Shown piece by piece: positions 52,522 to 62,784 of a DNA stretch of 64,000 bases. Position 1 is the stretch's first letter; each line of letters begins with the position of its first letter. The stretch comes from Bacillota bacterium (GTDB lineage: Bacteria > Bacillota > UBA4882 > UBA8346), in contig JAEVYU010000012.1 in assembly GCA_023392595.1 (NCBI GenBank), positions 62,001-126,000 on the forward strand, written 5' to 3'. Made by a program: the position numbers and the translations under genes. The notes under the pieces are model-generated. The model had not been told where the DNA came from. It did not search any database and saw nothing but the letters and a program-made list of their open reading frames with translations.

Positions 52522-55500
52522 CTATATTTGCCCTTCTTCATACTCTCCCGCCCCTTCTCCATCCGCCGTTTCCCCGGGAACCCGGAACATTTCCGCCAAC
52601 TGCGCAACCGTAGCTCTTTCAAAAAAGTCTTGCAACGATATACTCTGATGAAATCTCTTCGCCAATTCGGAAAGGAGCGTGACCGCCAGTAAAGAGTGTC
52701 CCCCCAGTTCAAAGAAGTCGTCATGTATCCCTATCGGGTATATTCCGAGCAATTTCTGCCATATTTCAACAATGAGCGCTTCAGTTTCATTCCGGGAGTT
52801 CTCAAATGGGGTGGCCAAGTCCGGACGGTTATTTTCGATGATCCCCTTATGGATTAATCCCGCTTGTCCATCCAATGAAGCATGTAAATACGTTTGAATA
52901 TCCTCCAACATCTCCGACAAATTCCCGGGAGTCACAATAACCTGAGCGGCCGGTTTGAAAGCAACAATCCTATCAAGCAGATCTAAGCCTTCTTTCACGG
53001 TGACCTTGTTTTTGACCCGATCCCGGGTTGGATTTTCCGCCGCCATGCCAACTTCATCCCACTCGTCCCAATTCACCGAGACCGTATAAGTGTCGGCGAA
53101 GTTGTTGCGCTGCTGGGCGTAGGCATCAAGAAAATTATTGGCGGCGCAATAATCTACAAACCCCGCGTTTCCCAGTATGGCGCTGCTGGAAGAGAATAAA
53201 ACCATAAAGTCAAGTTTCTCCTCCTTAAATAGTTCATCCAATACCAGCGTTCCGCGGACTTTAGGTAATAAAACCTTTGATGCCGTTCGATAACTTTTTT
53301 GACTGATTAATTCATTGTCGGCTATACCTGCCGCATGGATCACCCCATTGATTGCGCCAAATTCTCCCCGCACCCGGCTTACAACCTTTCGCATTTGCTC
53401 TAATTCGGATATATCGGCGTTAACAACCATGATCTCCGATCCCATGCCTTCCATGGCCCTTAACTGTCTGATTTTGGCGCTTATCTTCTCCTGTTTCTCG
53501 TGGGTAGCCACCCATTGGTTCCAATCTTTTTTCTCAGGGAAAAACGACCGTCCGGTCAATACTAATTTCACTTTCGCCTTACTGGCCATATAACGGGCAA
53601 TCGTAAGTCCAATCCCGCCCATTCCTCCGGTGATTAAATACACTGCGTCTTCCCTGGCCAGACAGGTATTGTACGCCGCTTCAAGCTTCAACTTCTCAAA
53701 AGTCTGTATCCAGCGGGTTGAACCCCGTAGGGCCACGACAAACTCCGGCTCTTTTTCGGTTATCTCAGCCAGAATATTGCCGATTAATCTTTGAAATGTC
53801 GTTCCGGGCGTTTCCGGTAATGTAATATCAATGCTTTGGCAAGAAATATCAGGATACTCCTTGGGGATAACCTTACAGACACCTAATATGGTGGCTTTTT
53901 CAGGATAGGAATCCTTTTCAGCGGCGATCCAATGCAGATTATTGGTAATGGCTACAATTCTTAATCTTTCCCTGATTTCAAATTCTCCTAGGGCTTGGGC
54001 GAGATATAACAAACTAAAAAAGCCGTTCTCCTGGCATTGATCGGAAAACTCCAACTTTGAAAGTCCCTGCCGGTCACCGGTGATACTCCACAGGTGAAGG
54101 ATTTTCCGGGGAAATTTACCGGTTCCGATGAGGGCGCCGATTAAAGCCAGATAATCCTCTTTTTTACCGGGATTGATGGAGAAAAAGTCCTCGTTGATTT
54201 TAGCGAATTGTCTCCCTTTTCCGACCTTAACGATAGGAATGTTTTCCTTTTCCAAAAACTCAATAAACTGGTTGTCAAAGTGGCGCTCATCCGCAAATAT
54301 CAGCCAACTTTCATTTTTGTCCATTTTGTTTACGTCAAACAGTAGTGAAGTTGCTCTTTTCCAGGAAAAATGATACAGCCACCCACGAAAATCCCCCTGA
54401 CCATCTTGGGCTTTAAAATCAGGCATCGTCAAATCTTTCACCGGATATTGCTCCACCCAATGCCTCTTTCTTTCAAAAGGATAAGTCGGCAAAGGAATGC
54501 GCAATCTCTTTTCCTGTTGGTGGAATAATTTCCAATCGACAAAGGTCCCTTTTACCCAGTTTTTTGCTAATTCCGCCATCCGGTTTTCCGTGTCTGAATC
54601 CATCGCAGCAATGATACCGGAAATATCAGAGTCCATCTTATTCTTTTCGCCGGCTATTCCCGAAAAGACGGCTGGATTTCCCGGTTCCGCCGTCAGCAGA
54701 CGGATAGCGTCATCCAAATCCCGGCATAGAATAGCCCGCCGATACTGAAACTCCTTACGGCCAACATGAAGGGTATAAACCGCATCGCTGAAATCAACCT
54801 CCCGGTGTTTCCGAAAGAAATCAGCCAGATTAAAACAGGCCTTTTCAAGCGCGTCCCGGGTCTTGGCAGATATAGTGAGTATCTGCAAAGCTTTGGATGG
54901 GGGAAACCGTTGAATATGCGGAGCCTCCTCCAAAATTGCATGAACATTGGTACCGCCGAATCCGAAAGAACTGATTCCGGCAATTCTGGGCTTACCGTTG
55001 CTTTGCCAATCGTTCAGCCGGTTATTAATATAAAAAGCGCTGTTTTCAAAATCAATCTTGGAATTGGGATAACGGAAATTAATACTGGGCGGTATTTGTT
55101 TGTGTTTTAACGCCAAAACAGTTTTAATCAATCCGGCCACACCCGATCCGGAAACGGCATGTCCGATATTACTTTTCACCGAACCTACGGCACAAAAGGC
55201 TTTCTTTTCGGTGGTTCGTTTAAAAACGCTCATCAGCGCCCCAATCTCAATCGGATCTCCCAAAGAAGTACCGGTACCATGTGTTTCAATATAACCGACA
55301 TCTTCCGGATTAATACCCGCAAGATTTTGCGCCGCCGCAATGACTTCGGCCTGCCCTTCCCTGCTGGGCGCGGTAAACCCGACTTTATCGGAACCATCAT
55401 TATTGACCGCGATTCCCTTAATAACGGCATAGATAGAATCACCATCTTTTAAAGCGTCCTCCAGGCGTTTTAAAACCACCACTCCAACCACACTGGTAAA

Positions 55501-56229
55501 TACCGTTCCCTGGGCGTTTTCATCAAAAGGCCTGGTATGCCCGTCCGGTGAAACAATCATCCCCGGATGATACAGGTAGCCCATTTTTTGCGGAAGCTTT
55601 ACCGCCGCTCCTCCGGCTAACGCCATATCGCAATGGTAATTCAATAGTCCTTCACAGGCCATTGCAACAGCCGTCATCGAAGTGGAACAGGCTGTTTGAA
55701 CAGTGATACTGGGGCCTTTAAAATTCAATTCATATGAAACGCGCGTGGCGATATAATCCTTATCATTGGCAATGGCTAAGGAAAAATCATCACAAATACC
55801 CACTTGACAAAAGAGGTGATACAAAAAATACGTGCTCATATTGGCCCCGGCGTAAACCCCTACCGGAATATCATACTGATTCCCGGCATAACCCCCATTT
55901 TCAAGTGCTTCATAAGCACACTCCAAGAATAATCTTTGTTGAGGATCCATCGTAGCTGCTTCCTGCGGATTAAAGCCAAAAAAGCCGGCATCAAACAGCT
56001 CAACATCTTCCAAAACCCCACCGGCGAAAACGTAATTGGGGTCATTGATGATATCCTCATTAATTCCGGAAGCCCGCGCATCCTCCTTAGAAAAGTAGGT
56101 AATGCTTTCTACGCCATCTTTGAGGTTATTCCAGAATTGATCAATATTCCCGGCGCCGGGAAACCTTCCCGACATCCCAATGATGGCAATTCCCTCAACG
56201 GCCTCTTGATCATTGGAGTTATTCATCAT
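52522..56229 (-). CDS. PKS module: KS-KR-ACP, without an AT domain
   Basis: Polyketide synthase of 1235 residues. The KS domain (about 10-435) has its Cys in Q-T-A-C-S-T-S near 180 and His in E-T-H-G-T-G-T and S-N-I-G-H. Straight after the KS come only a short linker and the usual post-AT segment L-P-T-Y-P-F-E-R-K-R-H-W, so the AT is deleted. The KR has its NADPH motif G-G-M-G-G-I-G near 870, Ser in L-F-S-S-S-S, and Tyr in V-D-Y-C-A-A-N near 1027, so it should be active. The ACP has L-G-G-H-S near 1178. The acidic tail ending Y-E-E-G-Q-I is a likely docking motif for the TubC-type domain of the next NRPS. The start overlaps the upstream stop by one base (TGATG). Confidence 0.94.
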   Translation of the reverse strand: MMNNSNDQEAVEGIAIIGMSGRFPGAGNIDQFWNNLKDGVESITYFSKEDARASGINEDIINDPNYVFAGGVLEDVELFDAGFFGFNPQEAATMDPQQRLFLECAYEALENGGYAGNQYDIPVGVYAGANMSTYFLYHLFCQVGICDDFSLAIANDKDYIATRVSYELNFKGPSITVQTACSTSMTAVAMACEGLLNYHCDMALAGGAAVKLPQKMGYLYHPGMIVSPDGHTRPFDENAQGTVFTSVVGVVVLKRLEDALKDGDSIYAVIKGIAVNNDGSDKVGFTAPSREGQAEVIAAAQNLAGINPEDVGYIETHGTGTSLGDPIEIGALMSVFKRTTEKKAFCAVGSVKSNIGHAVSGSGVAGLIKTVLALKHKQIPPSINFRYPNSKIDFENSAFYINNRLNDWQSNGKPRIAGISSFGFGGTNVHAILEEAPHIQRFPPSKALQILTISAKTRDALEKACFNLADFFRKHREVDFSDAVYTLHVGRKEFQYRRAILCRDLDDAIRLLTAEPGNPAVFSGIAGEKNKMDSDISGIIAAMDSDTENRMAELAKNWVKGTFVDWKLFHQQEKRLRIPLPTYPFERKRHWVEQYPVKDLTMPDFKAQDGQGDFRGWLYHFSWKRATSLLFDVNKMDKNESWLIFADERHFDNQFIEFLEKENIPIVKVGKGRQFAKINEDFFSINPGKKEDYLALIGALIGTGKFPRKILHLWSITGDRQGLSKLEFSDQCQENGFFSLLYLAQALGEFEIRERLRIVAITNNLHWIAAEKDSYPEKATILGVCKVIPKEYPDISCQSIDITLPETPGTTFQRLIGNILAEITEKEPEFVVALRGSTRWIQTFEKLKLEAAYNTCLAREDAVYLITGGMGGIGLTIARYMASKAKVKLVLTGRSFFPEKKDWNQWVATHEKQEKISAKIRQLRAMEGMGSEIMVVNADISELEQMRKVVSRVRGEFGAINGVIHAAGIADNELISQKSYRTASKVLLPKVRGTLVLDELFKEEKLDFMVLFSSSSAILGNAGFVDYCAANNFLDAYAQQRNNFADTYTVSVNWDEWDEVGMAAENPTRDRVKNKVTVKEGLDLLDRIVAFKPAAQVIVTPGNLSEMLEDIQTYLHASLDGQAGLIHKGIIENNRPDLATPFENSRNETEALIVEIWQKLLGIYPIGIHDDFFELGGHSLLAVTLLSELAKRFHQSISLQDFFERATVAQLAEMFRVPGETADGEGAGEYEEGQI

Positions 56230-59200
56230 CAGGCTCCTCTCCGGTTCAACTCTTTTCTTTTGAGTTTGGCCTGCTTTTGTTTGTGAAGTCTTTCTTCATT
56301 TTGCATCATAACGGGTTTGTCCGGTTCCCCGGTAACAAATGCAGCCAAGGCGCTGATTGTAGGATAGGTAAACATCTCCAGTAAGGGAAAGTCTCTCTTA
56401 AAAACCTCTTTCATCCTGCTATGGACTTGTACCAAAAGCAGGGAGTGGCCCCCGATTTCAAAAAAGTTATCATGAACACCGATCTCGTCCACTCCGATAA
56501 CTTCTTTCCATATATCCGCCAATGTCTTTTCAATCTCATTCTGCGGCGCAACGTAATTGCCGTTTTTGGAAGCGCTTGCCATATCCGGGGCGGGAAGCGC
56601 CTTCCTATCCAGCTTACCGTTGGGATTTAAAGGTAGCCGCTCAACAAAAACATATAGGGAAGGCACCATATATTCCGGAAGCTTATTGCGCAAGGATTTA
56701 CGAACTTCATTGATATCCGGCGCGATACCGTCTTGAGGGACGATATAGGCCACCAAATATTGGTTTCCATTATCTTTTTCCCAGGCTATGACGGCGCTTC
56801 CTTTAACAGCAGGATTTTCCGCCAACGATTTTTCGATTTCGCCCAGTTCGATGCGGACACCGCGTATTTTTACTTGAAAATCAATTCTTCCCCTATATTC
56901 AATATTGCCGTCAGATAAAAAGCGGGCCAAATCGCCGGTCTTATACATTTTAGCCTCTTTTGCGGAACTGAAGGGATCAAGCATAAACCGTTCTGCAGTT
57001 AGCGTCGGGTTGTTGATATATCCCTTCCCGACACTGATACCCCCCACGTATAATTCTCCGGTCACTCCCAGTGGGACCGGATTTAAAAATTTATCCAATA
57101 TATAAACCCTGACATTGGAGATAGGTCTGCCAATCGGCACCACCGCTACTTCATGCTGTCCCTCATAAGTCCAGGCGGTGGAAACATCGGAGCACTCGGC
57201 CGGACCGTAGACATTATGGATCGGGATACCAAAAATCCCCCGAAATTTATTCAACAAATCGATATTGAGCGCTTCACCGCTGCAAAAAACCCGTTTTAAA
57301 CCGGTGCAATTCCTTGCCTCCGGCTGTTCCAAAAACGCATAAAGCATGGAGGGAACAAAATGAACCGTGGTAATGTCCTGTTCCATAATGGTTTTAATTA
57401 GATATTGCGGATCTTTATGTCCCTCGGGCTTTGCTACTACCAGTCTGGCGCCAGTTATCAGCGGCCAAAAAAATTCCCATACCGATACATCAAAACTAAA
57501 CGGCGTTTTTTGTAACACCCGGTCGTTTGGAGTAAGCTTATAGGCATCCTGCATCCAAAGTTTGTGGTTACATAATCCCAGATGAGTATTGATGGCGCCC
57601 TTAGGCATCCCTGTGGATCCCGAAGTATAGATGATATAGGCTAAATTATCCTTGCTGACTCCGCTGTCCAAATTGACCGCACTTTGCTGACTTATTTTCT
57701 CCTCATTCTCGTCCAGGCAAAGTAATTGGGCTCCACCGGTTGAAATTTCCGGGATCAGTGATTCCATGGTAATCAATACTTTTACTTTGGCATTTTCAAT
57801 CATAAAATTCACTCTATCCCGGGGATAATGGGGATCAAAAGGCACATAGGCGCCGCCTGCTTTCAAAATCCCCAATAAACTGATTACCATCTCCAATGAA
57901 CGTTCCAGACAGACTCCTACGGTAATATCCGGTCCTACCCCGCAACTCCGTAGATAATGGGCCAATTGGTTGGCCCTTTGATTGAGCACGGAATATGTCA
58001 ATGATGCGCCTTCAAAGATAACCGCAATGGTATCGGGGGCCTTTTCAACTTGTTTTTCAAATAACCGATGAATTAAACAATCGGTTGGATATGGGACAGC
58101 CGTATCATTAAAATCTTCCAGTATCTGACGGCGTTCTTGGGAGGATAAAATCGATAACTTGCCGATTTCCCGGGAAATATCCCCAATCGCTTCTTGAATG
58201 ATATTTTGATAATGTTCCAGCATCCGGGCTATGGTCGCATCTTCATATAAAGCCGTACAATAATCAAGCCGGCAAATAATCCCCTCCCCAGTTTCCTGGG
58301 TAATCAGCCGCAAATCAAATGGAGCCGCTTTATTTTCGATCTCCAGGGGTTCAATATCCAGTCCTTCAATTCGAAGCTCCACTTCCGCGGGATTTTGATG
58401 AATGTACATCACTTGAAATAAAGGAGTGCGGCTGATGTCCCGCTCCGGTTTAAGCTCCTCTAAAAGAAGATCAAAGGGTAGTTCTTGATGGGTAAAAGCG
58501 TCCAAGGTAACATTTTTTACCCGGTGCAATAATTCTTTAAAAGACAGCTTAGCGGATACTTCATTCCGTAATACCAAGGTATTCATAATAAAGCCGATTA
58601 TCCCCGTGAGTTCAATCTGATTGCGGTTGGCCACCACCGTTCCGACCAGGATATCCTCCTGCCCCGAATACCGGTATAGCAAAGTTACCCATGATGCCAG
58701 GAAAAATACAAATAAAGTTACTTCTTCCGTGATGCATCGTTCTTTTATTTTATGGACCCGTTCCGGCTGAAGGAGTATGGTTAGAGTTCTTCCGCCAAAA
58801 CTCTGGGCTAACGGCCTTGGATGATCCGTAGGCAATTCCACCGGCGGATGCTCGCTAAGTTGCTTCTTCCAATAAGCAACCAAAGGGCCTACGATCTCTT
58901 GATTTGCAAAACGCCGTCTTTGCCAGTGCGCATAATCCGCAAACTGGACGGGTAGAGGCGGTAAATCCATAGGGATAAAAGGGGTACCGGGAATACCCGC
59001 CCTGAAAGATTCATATCCCTTAAAAAGTTCGTTGATGAATATTCGGTTGGACCAGGCATCGGAAATAATATGATGGATAGTAAAAGCAATCACATAATCT
59101 TTTTCGCCCATGCTAAACAGGTTTAACCGCCACAATGGGCCATCCTTCAGGTTAAAAGGCATCCAGGCCTCTTCTTCCAGTGCTTCACGGATTTTTGGCT

Positions 59201-59696
59201 CAAGTTCCAGCCCTTGGTATCCTTGAAATTCTTTCATTTTTAAAGCAACGCGAAACTCCGGGGCAATGACTTGGAAAGGTTTCCCGTCTTTACCGGCAAA
59301 AGTAGTCCTTAAAATTTCGTGGCGCGCGATTAAGGCGTTTAAGGCCGACTCCATGGCTTTCATATCAAGCTCACCTTTTATTCGGACAGCATTGGGTATG
59401 TTATAAACCGGGTTACCCGAAGTCAACTGGTCAAAAAACCACAACGCCTGCTGGGAAAAAGACAATGGAATATCCTGACCGTTTCGATCGGCCTTCAAAA
59501 TAACCGCAGAGATACTTTGATGACCTTCCGAAACTTGCTTGAGAAATGAGCGGATCGCCTCTTTCCTTCGGGAAATCTCACCCAGTAATTCTTGGGTCAT
59601 TACGCCTTTCGGCGCTTGATACTTGAGGGAATCACCCTCCAGCCAAAGCTTTATACCCCTATTTCTCAATTCGGAGCAAAATTCGATTATCGACAT
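56229..59696 (-). CDS. NRPS module: docking-C-A-T, serine-like code
   Basis: NRPS of 1155 residues. It has a TubC-type docking domain (about 1-52, I-K-L-W-L-E-G-D-S-L-K-Y), a C domain with H-H-I-I-S-D-A near 208 (Ala where Gly is usual, seen in C domains that follow PKS modules), an A domain (about 520-1030) and a T domain with I-G-G-H-S near 1082. A-domain code residues read D-V-W-H-F-S, then V, D, V. The first six equal serine, the last three do not, so specificity is uncertain. The basic tail (K-R-K-E-L-N-R-R-G-A) is a likely docking motif for the following KS protein. GAGGTGA precedes the ATG. Confidence 0.92.
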   Translation of the reverse strand: MSIIEFCSELRNRGIKLWLEGDSLKYQAPKGVMTQELLGEISRRKEAIRSFLKQVSEGHQSISAVILKADRNGQDIPLSFSQQALWFFDQLTSGNPVYNIPNAVRIKGELDMKAMESALNALIARHEILRTTFAGKDGKPFQVIAPEFRVALKMKEFQGYQGLELEPKIREALEEEAWMPFNLKDGPLWRLNLFSMGEKDYVIAFTIHHIISDAWSNRIFINELFKGYESFRAGIPGTPFIPMDLPPLPVQFADYAHWQRRRFANQEIVGPLVAYWKKQLSEHPPVELPTDHPRPLAQSFGGRTLTILLQPERVHKIKERCITEEVTLFVFFLASWVTLLYRYSGQEDILVGTVVANRNQIELTGIIGFIMNTLVLRNEVSAKLSFKELLHRVKNVTLDAFTHQELPFDLLLEELKPERDISRTPLFQVMYIHQNPAEVELRIEGLDIEPLEIENKAAPFDLRLITQETGEGIICRLDYCTALYEDATIARMLEHYQNIIQEAIGDISREIGKLSILSSQERRQILEDFNDTAVPYPTDCLIHRLFEKQVEKAPDTIAVIFEGASLTYSVLNQRANQLAHYLRSCGVGPDITVGVCLERSLEMVISLLGILKAGGAYVPFDPHYPRDRVNFMIENAKVKVLITMESLIPEISTGGAQLLCLDENEEKISQQSAVNLDSGVSKDNLAYIIYTSGSTGMPKGAINTHLGLCNHKLWMQDAYKLTPNDRVLQKTPFSFDVSVWEFFWPLITGARLVVAKPEGHKDPQYLIKTIMEQDITTVHFVPSMLYAFLEQPEARNCTGLKRVFCSGEALNIDLLNKFRGIFGIPIHNVYGPAECSDVSTAWTYEGQHEVAVVPIGRPISNVRVYILDKFLNPVPLGVTGELYVGGISVGKGYINNPTLTAERFMLDPFSSAKEAKMYKTGDLARFLSDGNIEYRGRIDFQVKIRGVRIELGEIEKSLAENPAVKGSAVIAWEKDNGNQYLVAYIVPQDGIAPDINEVRKSLRNKLPEYMVPSLYVFVERLPLNPNGKLDRKALPAPDMASASKNGNYVAPQNEIEKTLADIWKEVIGVDEIGVHDNFFEIGGHSLLLVQVHSRMKEVFKRDFPLLEMFTYPTISALAAFVTGEPDKPVMMQNEERLHKQKQAKLKRKELNRRGA

Positions 59697-59736
59697 GCAA
59701 TCACCTCGAATTCAGCTTAAAAAACCTTCTTTCTTT

Positions 59737-62700
59737 CTAAATCGTGCCACCCTCAAGTTCATCATCAACCTTGGAGTCTTCTTCACTTTTTGCAGCCGCC
59801 CAAAGATAAGTCTCAATAAGTTCGGCGATTCCGGCCGCAGTGGTGGTTTCAAAAAGCGTTCGCATCGGTATTTGAACGTTAAATTTCCTACTAAGATCAG
59901 TAGCTACCGCCGCCGCAATTAAAGAATGACCCCCCAATTGGAAAAAGTCGTCATGGATTCCGATCTTATCGAAACCGAGAACTTCCTGCCATTTTTCAAT
60001 GATGACTTTTTCCGCTTCATTTCTCGGAGCGGCATATACCGTTTCCAACTCAGGACGAGGCCTTTTTTTGAACTGACCGGAATGACTTGAAGCATATTGT
60101 CCGGCTGCCTCTTGACGCCCAAGGCCTAATGCGGATATTCCGATTTGCGGAAATATTTCCCGGTATCCCCGGCAGATCTCTTCCAAATGCTCTTTCAATT
60201 TTAATACTGCTTCCAGTTGCTCCTTTCGTCTCCCTAGATCTCCGGAATCTGCCGACTCTGCCAAGTTCAGGGTTAGAGTAAGCCTCCCTTCCTTGAATCC
60301 TTTATCAATAACCTCGTCGGTAATATCCTCTTTTCGCGATATCCAGACATCCGGTTGCATAGCATCGCGTTTAGCGGGTTCTATCCAATAACGCTGCCGT
60401 TCAAAAGGATAGGTTGGTAATGGAATACGATGCCGCTTTTCGCCGTCATAATATTGAGCCCAGGCTACCATTCCGCCCGCCAGCCAAAACTCACCCAGAC
60501 ATTTTAATAAATTTTTAGCTTCCGAAACTTCAGTTCCCCTTTGAGGTAATGAACAAAAAATCGACTGTTGCGCCCCGGGTTTCCGGCAGCTTTCCGCCAC
60601 CATCGCCAACCTACACCCGGGCCCAATCTCAAGCAGGATCTGATCCGGATCGTGCAACACTTCTTGCATTCCCTGGGTAAACTGCGATCCCATCCGTTGG
60701 CGCAACCAATAATCCGGACTTTCAAGCTCAGAGGCGCTCGCCCACTTTCCAGTGGCACAAGATATGAAAGAGATTATTGGATTATGATTGCTACTATTTC
60801 CGGCTATAGTCCGCGCCAAAGTTTCATCCTTTGCAACAGCTAAATTCAAGGCATCTTCCAGTGATAATACTCCGGCAAGGCATGCCGCCACGTATTCCCC
60901 GGTGCCTTCCCCGATCATTGATTGCGGTTTGACCCCCCAATGAATCCATAACCTCGCCAAAGCATATTCAATAATAAATAAGCTGCCTTTACCGATACGG
61001 TAATCGCCGCTTGGTTCGGAAGAGCCTTCCGGAGCGGCTGCCCCCGGAAACATCGTCTTCCGGATATTGATCCCTGTCAAAGATTGCATTATCCCGGCAC
61101 ATTTTTCGACGATACTCCGGAAAAAACTTTCGGTGTTTAATAACTCCCCTCCCAGGTTGGCATATTCGCCTTGTCCCGGGAACATAAATACCACCGGTTG
61201 TTCCTTGGGCTTTTGAAACCTTGAGGATACATCATCCGGCGCTATTTTTTCAAAATCCCTCAGGTCCCGGAAAATCACAAACCTCCGGTGATTGAAGTTT
61301 CTTCGGCCCAGGTGGAGTGTAAAAGCCACATCTGCCGGATTCAGCTCAGGATGATTTTTGACAAACTCGATGAAGTTGCCGGTCATCGTCTCCAAGGCGG
61401 TACCGGTTTTAGCCGCTAAGCATATTAACTGGTATGGCCGTTTTGAGGGCCCGGAAGCTTTCATTTCCGGGGCTTCCTCCAGGATAACATGGGTATTTGT
61501 ACCGCCAATACCGAAGGAACTGACACCCGCCCTTAAAGGGCATCCGTGGCTCTCCCATTTCGATAGTCTGGTATTCACATAAAAGGGGCTATTCACAAAA
61601 TCGATTTTAGCGTTGGGCTCTTTAAAGTTCAGACTTGGTGGAATTATTTTATGTTGCATGGCCAGGACCGTTTTGAACAGACTCGCCAATCCCCCCGCAT
61701 TGACTAAGTGCCCGATATTGGTTTTAACTGAACCGATGGCGCAAAATTGTTTTTTCCCGGTATAAGCGCGAAATGCTTTCGTTAATGCCGCTATTTCAAT
61801 TGGATCCCCTAAATCGGTCCCGGTGCCGTGTCCGTCAATATAGGTGATTGTTTCCGGATCAACTCCGGACATGGCAATCGCTTCGGCAATACATTCGGCC
61901 TGCCCGTCGACATTCGGGGCGGTGTAACTGTTTTTGAAAGAGCCGTCGTTATTGAGACCGACACCTCTAATTACGGCGCAAATATGATCCCCGTCCGCAA
62001 TCGCCTCTTCCAGCCTCTTCAGCACCACAATGGCCAATCCGCTGCCGCTCACCGTTCCATTGGCCTTAGAATCGTAAGCCCGGCAATGACCGTCTGAGGA
62101 ACCGATCCCACCTTCCTGATAGAAAAAAGCCTCATTTCTGGAAACCTGAAAACTGACGCCCCCCGCCAAAGCGATGTCGCAACCATAATTTAATAAATTT
62201 TGGCAACCATAATAAACCGCCACCATTGAAGATGAACACAAGGTATTGACGTTAACGCTTGGCCCCGTTAAATTCATCTTGTAGGATACTTTGGTGGCTA
62301 AGAAATCCTGGCCGTTGGCCAGCATGATTTTGAAGGAACCGACATTTTCGACCAGTTCAGGATTGGAATAAAGATTCCGGATCATATAACCACTTAAATT
62401 AGCGCTGCCGTATACGGCGATTCTTCCTTGATAAAGCCCGGAATGGTAACCGGCATTTTCAAGCGCCTCCCAAGCGCTTTCCAAAAATAAACGGTGCTGG
62501 GGATCCATAATCTCCGCTTCTCTGGCCGAATAATCAAAAAATGAAGCATCAAACATATCCATGCCGTCCAAAATGGCATCGGCAGCCACAAACCTTGGAT
62601 TATCCAATAGGCGCTCGTCGATTCCCATTTTGATCAATTCGTCGTGACTGAAGAATTGAACCGATTCCACGCCATGATAAAGATTCCGCCAAAATTCATC

Positions 62701-62784
62701 CATATTGCAGGCGCCTGGAAATCGGCCGGCCATGCCGATAATGGCGATGGCTCCCATGAAATTGTCGTTATCATGATTATCCAT
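59737..62784 (-). CDS. PKS module: KS, remnant AT without catalytic Ser, ACP
   Basis: Polyketide synthase of 1015 residues. The KS (about 10-435) has its Cys in N-T-L-C-S-S-S near 183 (Leu where Ala is usual) and both His (G-H-G-T-G-T and T-N-I-G-H). An AT-like region follows (F-M-F-P-G-Q-G-E-Y near 540), but the G-H-S-x-G-E motif reads G-E-G-T-G-E near 625, and the central part between this motif and S-C-A-T-G-K is missing, so the AT is dead. After the post-AT segment L-P-T-Y-P-F-E-R-Q-R-Y-W there is a linker of about 130 residues without a recognised domain, then an ACP with L-G-G-H-S near 952. The acidic tail ends L-E-G-G-T-I. The ATG directly follows the TAG of the upstream gene, with AAGGGGG as ribosome binding site. 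Confidence 0.93.
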   Translation of the reverse strand: MDNHDNDNFMGAIAIIGMAGRFPGACNMDEFWRNLYHGVESVQFFSHDELIKMGIDERLLDNPRFVAADAILDGMDMFDASFFDYSAREAEIMDPQHRLFLESAWEALENAGYHSGLYQGRIAVYGSANLSGYMIRNLYSNPELVENVGSFKIMLANGQDFLATKVSYKMNLTGPSVNVNTLCSSSMVAVYYGCQNLLNYGCDIALAGGVSFQVSRNEAFFYQEGGIGSSDGHCRAYDSKANGTVSGSGLAIVVLKRLEEAIADGDHICAVIRGVGLNNDGSFKNSYTAPNVDGQAECIAEAIAMSGVDPETITYIDGHGTGTDLGDPIEIAALTKAFRAYTGKKQFCAIGSVKTNIGHLVNAGGLASLFKTVLAMQHKIIPPSLNFKEPNAKIDFVNSPFYVNTRLSKWESHGCPLRAGVSSFGIGGTNTHVILEEAPEMKASGPSKRPYQLICLAAKTGTALETMTGNFIEFVKNHPELNPADVAFTLHLGRRNFNHRRFVIFRDLRDFEKIAPDDVSSRFQKPKEQPVVFMFPGQGEYANLGGELLNTESFFRSIVEKCAGIMQSLTGINIRKTMFPGAAAPEGSSEPSGDYRIGKGSLFIIEYALARLWIHWGVKPQSMIGEGTGEYVAACLAGVLSLEDALNLAVAKDETLARTIAGNSSNHNPIISFISCATGKWASASELESPDYWLRQRMGSQFTQGMQEVLHDPDQILLEIGPGCRLAMVAESCRKPGAQQSIFCSLPQRGTEVSEAKNLLKCLGEFWLAGGMVAWAQYYDGEKRHRIPLPTYPFERQRYWIEPAKRDAMQPDVWISRKEDITDEVIDKGFKEGRLTLTLNLAESADSGDLGRRKEQLEAVLKLKEHLEEICRGYREIFPQIGISALGLGRQEAAGQYASSHSGQFKKRPRPELETVYAAPRNEAEKVIIEKWQEVLGFDKIGIHDDFFQLGGHSLIAAAVATDLSRKFNVQIPMRTLFETTTAAGIAELIETYLWAAAKSEEDSKVDDELEGGTI

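Noticed and set aside
56229..59696. Firm serine assignment for the first NRPS A domain
   Set aside because: The first six code residues equal serine, but the next three (V, D, V) do not match known serine codes, so only serine-like is stated.
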